Source: an uncultured Lachnospiraceae bacterium
Lineage (GTDB): Bacteria > Bacillota > Clostridia > Lachnospirales > Lachnospiraceae
Direction: 5' to 3'
Length of the DNA stretch: 7,404 bases
Assembly: GCA_910585935.1 (NCBI GenBank)
Contig: CAJUHN010000198.1
Location: forward strand, 1 to 7,404
This document shows positions 1-5,182 of this stretch, in pieces; positions within the stretch are counted from its first letter, which is position 1, and every line of letters begins with the position of its first letter. The translations under genes and the position numbers were made by a program. Under the pieces are notes generated by a model. The model had not been told where the DNA came from and searched no databases. It saw only the letters and a program-made list of their open reading frames with translations.

Positions 1-62
1 GTCTGGAACGGAGCGAGAGCGCGGCTTCGTTGGAATACCTCCTTGCCGGAGCGCCGCCTTTT
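1..62 (+). repeat. Palindromic repeat, copy A (partial, cut by window start)
   Basis: This is the right-hand part of a dispersed GC-rich repeat; it matches copy C from about 4674 to 4735. It begins at GTCTGGAACGGAGCGA, contains the small hairpin region AGCGAG/CTTCGT, and ends in the terminal arm GGAATACCTCCTTGCC (32-47), followed by a GC-rich tail to about 62. The arm differs from those of copies B and C; its complementary partner would lie before the window. It sits about 20 nt upstream of the SD-like sequence ahead of tilS. Homology to the other copies is seen directly; the outer boundary is approximate. Confidence 0.85.
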
Positions 63-81
63 GGTTCAGATATAAAAAGGA

Positions 82-106
82 AAGGAGATAAATGCCATAT
101 TTATAA
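82..106 (+). promoter_or_regulatory. Strong SD with a four-codon mini-ORF ahead of tilS
   Basis: AAGGAG at 82-87 is followed four bases later by ATG (92-94), but that frame reads Met-Pro-Tyr-Leu and stops at TAA 104-106. The tilS start candidates lie 12-18 nt beyond this stop and have no good SD of their own. Ribosomes loaded here could terminate and re-initiate on tilS, or this may simply be a remnant SD. The SD and mini-ORF are seen directly; coupling is inference. Confidence 0.4.
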
Positions 107-123
107 GAATATGGTAATTGGAT

Positions 124-1572
124 ATGGATTCTTTGGAAATGAAAGTTTGGGAATATATAAGAGAATATGAGATGATTTCAGAAGGAGATAAAATAGTAGT
201 TGGACTATCAGGAGGGGCAGATTCTGTTTTTCTTTTTTTTATTATGTTAGGTTTAAAAGAAAGAATGAATGTGGAATTTGTCTGTGTGCATGTTCATCAT
301 GGAATAAGAGGGGAGGAAGCGGATAGAGATAAAAGATTTGTGGAAGAATTATGCAGAGAGTATGGAATTGTTGAAAGAACTTTTTGTTATAAAGTGAAAG
401 AGATTGTGAAAGAAAGAAGAATATCAGAAGAAGAAGTGGGAAGAATTTTGAGATATGAGAGTTTTCGGAAAGTAATGACAGAGTTAGCATATAATAAAAT
501 AGCGGTGGCTCATAATTTAGGGGATCAGGCAGAAACTATAATACATCATTTGTGCAGAGGGAGCGGGTTAGATGGATTAGCCGGAATTGAACCAGTGACA
601 GGAGAAATTATAAGACCTTTATTGTGTTTGGATAAAAAGGAAATAGAAAGATGGCTGACCCAAAAAGGGAAAGAATGGAAGGTAGATTCTACAAATTTAA
701 CAGGAGATTATACACGAAATCGTATTCGAGGAGAAGTGCTGCCTTTGCTGGAAGATAAGGTGAATAAGGAGGCGGTTGCTCATATAGCAGCTTGTGGAGA
801 AGCACTTTTAGAAGTGAAAAGATATATCAATAAAAGAGGAATAGAAGCTTATCATAAAATGGTGGAAGAAAAAGAAGGAGAGATTGGGATTTTATTAGAG
901 GAGTGGGAGAAAGAAGATGTTGTGATACAGAAAAAGGTTTGGATTTTAGCGATTGAAAAGATGGCGAGCGGCAGAAAGGATATTACATCAAAGCATATAC
1001 AGGCATTGTTAGAATTAGCAGAAAAAGAAGTTGGAAAGAAAATTGATTTACCCGGAGAAATTTATGCACAGAGAGGTTATGAAAAGGTTTATTTGAAAAA
1101 GAAAATGGAAGAGAAAAGAAAATGGAAAGAGGAAATAGAAGTTTGTATAAAGAATCAGAATGTGTATATTTTATCAGAAGAGTGGCTGGAGGGTGGGGGG
1201 AAGTTAATTGTAGATCAAGCACAGAAGATGGATTTTACTATATGGAAAGAAATAAAAAAAATTCCTGAAAATACCTATACGAAATGGTTTGATTATGATA
1301 AAATAAAAGATACTTTGCTACTCAGAAATCGAAGAGAGGGAGATTATATTGAATTGGGGACTGGATTAGGAAGAAAAAAACTCAAGAAATTTTTTATTGA
1401 TCAAAAAGTGCCTAAAGAAAAAAGAGATTCTATTTTGGTATTAGCAGATGGAAATCATGTTCTTTGGATTATCGGCTATCGTATCAGTGAAGGGGTAAAA
1501 ATAACAGAGAATACCAAATATATGGTAAAAATACATTTAGATGGAGGTAATACAAATGGGAGAAAAGATTAG
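124..1572 (+). CDS. tilS: tRNA(Ile)-lysidine synthetase TilS
   Basis: TilS ligates lysine to C34 of the CAU-anticodon tRNA-Ile using ATP, so that the tRNA reads AUA and is charged with isoleucine; it is essential in nearly all bacteria and cytoplasmic. Numbering from ATG 124 (482 aa), the PP-loop ATP motif SGGADS is at 29-34, HVHHG at 56-60, the AHNLGDQAET motif at 129-138 followed by RGSGLDGL at 145-152, RPLL at 164-167, and DSTN with RNRIR at 188-202. The C-terminal TilS domain begins near RNRREGD (401-407) and contains a lysine-rich GRKKLKKFF stretch. Length is normal for Firmicute TilS. The start is uncertain: TTG 118, ATG 124 and ATG 139 are in frame after a stop at 115-117, and none has a clear SD; 124 is a compromise. 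The gene overlaps hpt by 17 nt, indicating co-transcription. Family assignment is secure. Confidence 0.96.
   Translation: MDSLEMKVWEYIREYEMISEGDKIVVGLSGGADSVFLFFIMLGLKERMNVEFVCVHVHHGIRGEEADRDKRFVEELCREYGIVERTFCYKVKEIVKERRISEEEVGRILRYESFRKVMTELAYNKIAVAHNLGDQAETIIHHLCRGSGLDGLAGIEPVTGEIIRPLLCLDKKEIERWLTQKGKEWKVDSTNLTGDYTRNRIRGEVLPLLEDKVNKEAVAHIAACGEALLEVKRYINKRGIEAYHKMVEEKEGEIGILLEEWEKEDVVIQKKVWILAIEKMASGRKDITSKHIQALLELAEKEVGKKIDLPGEIYAQRGYEKVYLKKKMEEKRKWKEEIEVCIKNQNVYILSEEWLEGGGKLIVDQAQKMDFTIWKEIKKIPENTYTKWFDYDKIKDTLLLRNRREGDYIELGTGLGRKKLKKFFIDQKVPKEKRDSILVLADGNHVLWIIGYRISEGVKITENTKYMVKIHLDGGNTNGRKD
1543..1548 (+). promoter_or_regulatory. Ribosome binding site that fixes the hpt start
   Basis: GGAGGT lies inside the end of tilS, seven bases before ATG 1556. 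An in-frame ATG at 1541 overlaps this SD and has none of its own, so 1556 is the preferred start of hpt. Confidence 0.85.
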
Positions 1573-2080
1573 AGTATTATTGACGGAAGAAGAAGTAGAC
1601 AGAAAAATAGAAGAAATTGGAAAGAAAATTAGTGAAGATTATGAAGGAAAAGAAATTCATTTAATTTGTATTTTAAAAGGAGGTATCTTTTTTACTTGCG
1701 AACTGGCAAAGAGAATCACAGTTCCTGTTTCTTTAGATTTTATGTCAGTATCTAGTTATGGTGCAGGAACAAAATCAAGTGGAGTAGTAAAGATAGTAAA
1801 AGATTTAGATGAACCATTAGATGGAAAAGATGTAATTATTGTAGAAGATATTATTGATTCAGGAAGAACTCTCAGCTATTTAATTGAAATTTTGCATAAG
1901 AGAAATCCAAAATCTATTAAACTTTGTACATTGTTAGATAAACCTGAGAGGAGAGTTACAGATGTCAAGGTGGATTATGTAGGGTTTAATATTCCAGATG
2001 AATTTGTGGTGGGATATGGTTTGGATTATAATCAAAAATATAGAAATTTGCCTTATATTGGCGTAGTAGAATTTAATTAA
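1556..2080 (+). CDS. hpt: Hypoxanthine (guanine) phosphoribosyltransferase
   Basis: The enzyme transfers phosphoribose from PRPP to hypoxanthine or guanine, giving IMP or GMP in cytoplasmic purine salvage. Numbering from ATG 1556 (174 aa), LKGG at 40-43 is the early PRTase loop, SSYG at 66-69 is in the flexible catalytic loop, and the 13-residue-type PRPP motif VEDIIDSGRTL lies at 96-106. DKPERR (128-133) and the YVGFNIPDEFVVGYGLDY segment (from 141) are typical of the hypoxanthine family's C-terminal purine pocket. Length is normal. The SD GGAGGT is within tilS, and the start lies before the tilS stop, so translation of the two is probably coupled. A 90-nt AT-rich gap without a terminator separates it from ftsH. 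The tilS-hpt-ftsH order is conserved in Firmicutes. Exact preference between hypoxanthine and guanine cannot be told from sequence. Confidence 0.95.
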   Translation: MGEKIRVLLTEEEVDRKIEEIGKKISEDYEGKEIHLICILKGGIFFTCELAKRITVPVSLDFMSVSSYGAGTKSSGVVKIVKDLDEPLDGKDVIIVEDIIDSGRTLSYLIEILHKRNPKSIKLCTLLDKPERRVTDVKVDYVGFNIPDEFVVGYGLDYNQKYRNLPYIGVVEFN

Positions 2081-2157
2081 GAAAAATAATGAGAATTTGG
2101 GGATAACAAATATTTGAAAATAAAAGGATTAACAAAAGTTGGTATTTGATAAGAAAA

Positions 2158-2163
2158 GGGAGG
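2158..2163 (+). promoter_or_regulatory. Ribosome binding site supporting a TTG start for ftsH
   Basis: GGGAGG ends seven bases before TTG 2171. No ATG is in frame at a suitable distance, so ftsH most likely starts with TTG; the following KSKGLGIYF segment leads straight into the first membrane helix, as expected. Confidence 0.85.
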
Positions 2164-2170
2164 TTTCGAT

Positions 2171-3982
2171 TTGAAATCTAAAGGATTAGGAATATATTTT
2201 GTCATTATGGCAGGTTTAGTTGTGCTTATGTTATGGTCTACTAGAAATTCTTCAGGAACAAGTGGCTATACGTATCCGACATTTTTAAGTGATTTAGAGG
2301 CAGGGGAAGTATCTTCTGTTACGGTAAGGCAAAATGGAAATGGAGAAACTCCTACAGGAGAATTAGATATTGCTCTGAAAGATGGAACGAAGAAGACTCT
2401 ATATGTGCCAGATGTGAAAGATGCTATCAAGGATATGAATGAACAAGATATGTCAAATTATTTTGTGACAGATGTGCAGCGTGATAGCTTCTTTTTAACT
2501 GCTATTTTGCCTGTTCTTCTTGGAGTGGTTGTGATTATCGTATTTTTTACTTTTATGAATAATCAAGCGTCAGGAGGCGGAAACAGCAAAGTGATGAACT
2601 TTGGAAAAAGCCGTGCGAAGATGGTAATTGATACAGCGAAAAAAGTGACATTTAAAAGTGTAGCTGGATTAGATGAAGAAAAGGAAGAATTATGGGAAAT
2701 CGTGGATTTCTTAAAAGCCCCTAAGAAGTATCTTCAGGTAGGAGCTAGGATTCCAAAGGGAGTACTTTTAGTAGGACCTCCCGGTACAGGAAAAACATTA
2801 TTGGCAAAGGCGGTAGCAGGAGAAGCAGGAGTGCCATTTTTCAGCATTTCTGGTTCTGATTTTGTGGAAATGTTCGTCGGGGTAGGTGCTTCTCGTGTGA
2901 GAGATTTATTTGAAGAGGCAAAGAAAAATTCTCCTTGTATTATATTTATTGATGAGATTGACGCTGTGGCTAGAAGAAGAGGTACTGGAATGGGCGGCGG
3001 GCATGATGAAAGAGAACAAACGCTCAATCAGTTGTTAGTGGAGATGGACGGATTCGGCGTGAATGAAGGTATTATTGTGATGTCTGCGACAAATCGTGTG
3101 GATATCTTAGACCCTGCTATTTTACGTCCGGGGCGTTTTGATAGAAAAGTTATGGTAGGAAGACCCGATAGGAAAGGAAGAGAAGAGATTCTAAATGTTC
3201 ATGCCAAAAATAAGCCTCTTGGAGATGATGTAGATTTAAAAGAGGTGGCAAGAACTACAGCAGGATTTACGGGTGCTGATTTGGAGAACTTATTAAATGA
3301 AGCGGCTATTTTGGCAGCGAGGGACAGCAGAACTTTTATTGTGCAAAATGATATCAGACAATCTTTTGTAAAAGTTGGAATAGGAGTGGAGAAGAAAAGT
3401 CGTGTTATTAATGAAAAAGAGAAGAAGATTACAGCTTATCATGAAGCGGGGCACGCTATTTTATTCCATGTGCTTCCAGATGTAGGACCTGTGTACTCTG
3501 TATCTATTATTCCAACAGGAATAGGAGCGGCTGGATATACTATGCCATTGCCAGAAAAAGATGAGATGTTTAATACAAAAGGAAAGATGCTTCAAGACAT
3601 TATGGTGGATTTGGGTGGTAGAATTGCCGAAGAGATGGTATTTGATGATATTACGACAGGTGCATCACAAGATATTAAACAGGCGACTAATATCGCAAAG
3701 GCTATGATAACACAATATGGAATGTCAGAAAAGGTGGGATTAATCCATTATGGCAGTGATGAAGATGAAGTGTTTATTGGTAGAGATTTAGCTCATACGA
3801 GAAGTTATGGAGAGAGTACAGCAAGTTTAATAGATGAAGAAGTGAAGCGAATTGTAGATGAGTGTTATAGGAAAGCGAAAGAAATTTTAACAGAACATGA
3901 AAAAGTGCTTCATAGATGTGCAGAATTATTGTTGGAAAAAGAGAAAATAGGCAGAGAAGAATTTGAGGGGTTATTTGCATAA
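2171..3982 (+). CDS. ftsH: ATP-dependent zinc metalloprotease FtsH
   Basis: FtsH is a membrane-anchored hexameric AAA+ protease that extracts and degrades misassembled membrane proteins and short-lived regulators. The 603-aa product has membrane segment 1 at about 7-22, an extracytoplasmic domain to about 105, and membrane segment 2 at about 107-129. The AAA+ module carries Walker A GPPGTGKT (202-209), the pore motif FVGVG shortly after, Walker B IIFIDE (257-262) and the second region of homology SATNRVD..RPGRFDR (305-325). The M41 peptidase domain has the zinc motif HEAGH (424-428), with the third ligand expected at D501 in ASQDIKQAT. All key residues are present and the length is typical, although the C-terminal tail is short and ends at GLFA. 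It is the last gene of the tilS-hpt operon; no promoter stands out in the 90 nt before it. No oddities seen. Confidence 0.97.
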   Translation: MKSKGLGIYFVIMAGLVVLMLWSTRNSSGTSGYTYPTFLSDLEAGEVSSVTVRQNGNGETPTGELDIALKDGTKKTLYVPDVKDAIKDMNEQDMSNYFVTDVQRDSFFLTAILPVLLGVVVIIVFFTFMNNQASGGGNSKVMNFGKSRAKMVIDTAKKVTFKSVAGLDEEKEELWEIVDFLKAPKKYLQVGARIPKGVLLVGPPGTGKTLLAKAVAGEAGVPFFSISGSDFVEMFVGVGASRVRDLFEEAKKNSPCIIFIDEIDAVARRRGTGMGGGHDEREQTLNQLLVEMDGFGVNEGIIVMSATNRVDILDPAILRPGRFDRKVMVGRPDRKGREEILNVHAKNKPLGDDVDLKEVARTTAGFTGADLENLLNEAAILAARDSRTFIVQNDIRQSFVKVGIGVEKKSRVINEKEKKITAYHEAGHAILFHVLPDVGPVYSVSIIPTGIGAAGYTMPLPEKDEMFNTKGKMLQDIMVDLGGRIAEEMVFDDITTGASQDIKQATNIAKAMITQYGMSEKVGLIHYGSDEDEVFIGRDLAHTRSYGESTASLIDEEVKRIVDECYRKAKEILTEHEKVLHRCAELLLEKEKIGREEFEGLFA

Positions 3983-3996
3983 AAAATTTATTTAAA

Positions 3997-4016
3997 ATCA
4001 CTATAAAAATAGTGAT
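3997..4016 (+). other. AT-rich perfect hairpin just after ftsH
   Basis: ATCACTAT and ATAGTGAT form an eight-base-pair stem around an AAAA loop, 14 nt past the ftsH stop. The stem has only two G-C pairs and is followed by GTTAAAAAA rather than a T run, so it is a poor intrinsic terminator on the + strand. It might protect the mRNA 3' end or act as a binding site. The stem is seen; its role is unknown. Confidence 0.5.
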
Positions 4017-4071
4017 GTTAAAAAATGGATAAGTTATTTTAGACAAAAAGTGTTGTCCATAAATATAAAGT

Positions 4072-4105
4072 TTGTGCACACTTTCGGATAGATAAATGCT
4101 ATAAT
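4072..4105 (+). promoter_or_regulatory. Extended -10 promoter with upstream TGTGCACA palindrome
   Basis: TGCTATAAT at 4097-4105 is a consensus extended -10 box. No consensus -35 lies 16-18 nt upstream, which an extended -10 can tolerate. The perfect eight-base palindrome TGTGCACA (4073-4080) sits where a -35 contact or an operator would be. The predicted start is about 4112. No protein gene follows; the transcript would end at the terminator at 4176-4220. Confidence 0.55.
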
Positions 4106-4111
4106 AAATAT

Positions 4112-4220
4112 CGTAAAACCCCCAATACATTATATAGTTTTTGCTACACCCCATAAGAAACGAAATACCTTCTCCAAAAAGGAACTGTTGCTTAAAAGAA
4201 TTAGTGCGCAGTTCCTTTTT
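4112..4220 (+). ncRNA. Candidate C-rich small RNA
   Basis: An extended -10 promoter and a strong intrinsic terminator bracket about 110 nt with no plausible coding content. The body has three C-rich stretches without obvious G-rich partners: CCCCC at 4119-4123, CCCC at 4149-4152 and CCTTCTCC at 4168-4175. The last one is complementary to SD-like GGAGAAGG. Firmicute trans-acting sRNAs such as the RsaE/RoxS type use exposed C-rich motifs to cover ribosome binding sites, so an antisense regulator is a reasonable guess. I do not recognise it as a named family; it does not resemble tmRNA, 6S or SRP RNA. Transcription, ends and targets are inferred only. It could alternatively be the tail of the ftsH transcript. 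Confidence 0.4.
4176..4220 (+). terminator. Strong intrinsic terminator (potentially bidirectional)
   Basis: AAAAAGGAACTG (4176-4187) pairs perfectly with CAGTTCCTTTTT (4209-4220) to give a 12-bp stem with a 21-nt loop, and the T run completes a rho-independent terminator on the + strand. The leading A run gives a T run on the other strand, so it could act both ways. It would end the candidate sRNA and any ftsH read-through. Confidence 0.85.
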
Positions 4221-4264
4221 ATTATCCATAAGAGAGAATGAAGAAAATTAAGAAGGTTTTGACA

Positions 4265-4426
4265 AAGAGGATCGCTCCGGAAAGACACTATTCCAGCGAA
4301 GCCGCGCTTTCGCTCCGTTCCAGACGTAGCGGTACTAAATTCTCGGCGCGTGACCGCACCGCTCATTAAGTGCCGACGTCTTCCAAGGGGCTTCTTTTGG
4401 AATAGTGTCTTTCCTCCGCTAGTCTG
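4265..4426 (-). repeat. Palindromic repeat, copy B (complete)
   Basis: This is a full copy, inverted relative to A and C. Terminal arms GGAAAGACACTATTCCA (4279-4295) and TGGAATAGTGTCTTTCC (4398-4414) are perfect reverse complements. Inside lie a small hairpin AGCGAA/TTCGCT (4295-4314) and a central rod: AGACGT 4322-4327 with ACGTCT 4376-4381, CGGTACT 4330-4336 with AGTGCCG 4369-4375, then AAT/ATT, and an apex GGCGCG-TGAC-CGCACC (4345-4360). Flanks shared with other copies extend it by about 12-15 nt on each side. It is strikingly GC-rich against the surrounding genes. It starts about 45 nt after the terminator. No transposase or target-site duplication was seen. Function unknown. Confidence 0.9.
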
Positions 4427-4572
4427 TAGTATAGGCGAGTTTGTAAGGTGAGCTTGATGTTATTGCTGTTAAAGGATTAAATGTAGAAACTATTTGGTAT
4501 TTTATTAAAATATTAGAATGTTTTTTGGTAGTTTGTAGATAGTATGATTTTTATTAGAATAGAGTAGTCAAG
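4427..4572. other. AT-rich spacer between inverted repeat copies B and C
   Basis: These 146 nt have no usable reading frame, terminator or convincing promoter. They form the loop that would remain if the inverted copies B and C paired with each other. Confidence 0.6.
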
Positions 4573-4735
4573 AAACTAGCGAAGGCAAGGAAGTATTCCA
4601 AAAGAAACCCCTTGGAAGACGTTGGCACTTAATGAGCGGTGCGGTTACGCGCCGAGAATTTAGTGTCCATTACGTCTGGAACGGAGCGAAAGCGCGGTTT
4701 CGTTGGAATACTTCCTTGCTGTGCGAACCTTTCGG
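4573..4735 (+). repeat. Palindromic repeat, copy C (complete)
   Basis: This full copy is in the same orientation as A and inverted to B. Arms GCAAGGAAGTATTCCAA (4585-4601) and TTGGAATACTTCCTTGC (4703-4719) are perfect reverse complements yet differ from copy B at several positions on both sides. The central rod pairs AGACGT 4617-4622 with ACGTCT 4672-4677, and TGGCACT 4623-4629 with AGTGTCCA 4662-4669 (one bulged T). It continues with AAT/ATT and an apex GGTGCG-GTTA-CGCGCC (4638-4653) in which one pair is T-G. By eye about nine in ten core positions match copy B. It lies about 180 nt upstream of the predicted amylase promoter. Confidence 0.9.
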
Positions 4736-4912
4736 CAAAATGTTTTCTTCTCTTTTTATATATTTTATCATTTGGTTTTTTTATGTTCATATTTATAGGA
4801 TAATTTTTGGCTTGGTTTAGTTTATAAGAAATTATAGGTAGATGGTAGTAGCATTTTGAACAAATAATGGGGGAGAAAATAGAAATGGTACAAAAAATGT
4901 AAGGGAAATATC

Positions 4913-4948
4913 TTGAATTATTAGTTGTATTTGCACGTATAATATAAT
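4913..4948 (+). promoter_or_regulatory. Probable promoter for the amylase gene
   Basis: TTGAAT (4913-4918) is followed after 19 nt by TATAAT (4938-4943), which overlaps a second TATAAT (4943-4948). The 19-nt spacing is slightly long. If used, the start near 4950-4955 gives a leader of about 230 nt before the amylase ATG. No operator palindrome was recognised. Confidence 0.5.
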
Positions 4949-5088
4949 AGAATATTAGTTATGAGGAAAATGTGGCTATCTTTTTATTATTATAATCTGG
5001 CGCAGATGTATGATTTGTTAATGGAATGGGTATAAGACATGATTGTGTTTATTGAAGCAATATAGGTATAAATAAAGCAAAAAGGGGT

Positions 5089-5096
5089 AAAGGAGG
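5089..5096 (+). promoter_or_regulatory. Orphan consensus Shine-Dalgarno in the amylase leader
   Basis: AAAGGAGG is a near-perfect match to the 16S anti-SD, but no ATG, GTG or TTG occurs 4-12 nt downstream. The downstream frame from 5097 reads as a basic peptide (IKKKGIIKKLGKR) and stops by 5147. It may be a decayed gene start, a ribosome standby site or chance in purine-rich DNA. Confidence 0.3.
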
Positions 5097-5170
5097 ATCA
5101 AAAAGAAAGGGATTATTAAAAAATTAGGAAAGAGATCAATATGTTGATAACCAAAAATACACATAACGAA

Positions 5171-5176
5171 TAGGAG
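5171..5176 (+). promoter_or_regulatory. Ribosome binding site for the amylase gene
   Basis: TAGGAG ends six bases before ATG 5183. A closer ATG at 5178 is only one base from the SD and its frame stops after four codons, so 5183 is the start. Confidence 0.75.
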
Positions 5177-5182
5177 CATGTT

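Larger units (their letters stand above)
4736..5182. other. Leader and upstream region of the amylase gene; no protein gene seen
   Basis: About 450 nt of AT-rich DNA. It begins with a T-rich tract (about 4741-4790), then holds a probable promoter (4913-4948), a few reading frames of 5-11 codons without SD sequences, an SD-like AAAGGAGG with no start codon (5089-5096), and the amylase SD. I saw no intrinsic terminator hairpin, tRNA, recognisable riboswitch or catabolite-response (cre) palindrome. Confidence 0.6.

Noticed and set aside
242..1222. Two - strand reading frames (242-490 and 983-1222) inside tilS
   Set aside because: Both are antisense shadows of a confidently identified gene; their Leu/Phe/Ser/Pro-rich products reflect the purine-rich coding strand.
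1541..1555. Earlier hpt start at ATG 1541
   Set aside because: That ATG overlaps the SD GGAGGT used by ATG 1556 and has no SD of its own; family members start close to the MGEKI segment.
2734..3027. 97-codon - strand reading frame inside ftsH
   Set aside because: Antisense shadow of the AAA+ domain coding region.
3774..4229. 151-codon - strand reading frame
   Set aside because: It is largely antisense to ftsH and AT-rich non-coding DNA, has no SD, shows low-complexity hydrophobic composition, and overlaps the terminator.
4259..4264. Perfect TTGACA -35 box next to repeat copy B
   Set aside because: No -10-like hexamer lies 16-18 nt downstream; the sequence there is the repeat arm.
4130..4366. 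78-codon - strand reading frame starting MSGAVTRREFS
   Set aside because: It lies in repeat copy B and runs through the intrinsic terminator; no SD, and the frame diverges from copy C after eleven residues.
4265..4426. Classical MITE or insertion sequence
   Set aside because: Inverted ends are present, but their sequences differ between copies, no target duplication was seen and no transposase is in the window. A structure-mobilised element is not excluded.
4632..4820. 62-codon + strand reading frame starting MSGAVTRREFS
   Set aside because: It lies mostly in repeat copy C, has no SD, ends in low-complexity T-rich DNA, and its frame is not kept relative to copy B.
4736..5182. Catabolite-repression (cre) operator for the amylase
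   Set aside because: No TGWAANCGNTNWCA-like palindrome was found by eye between copy C and the start codon.
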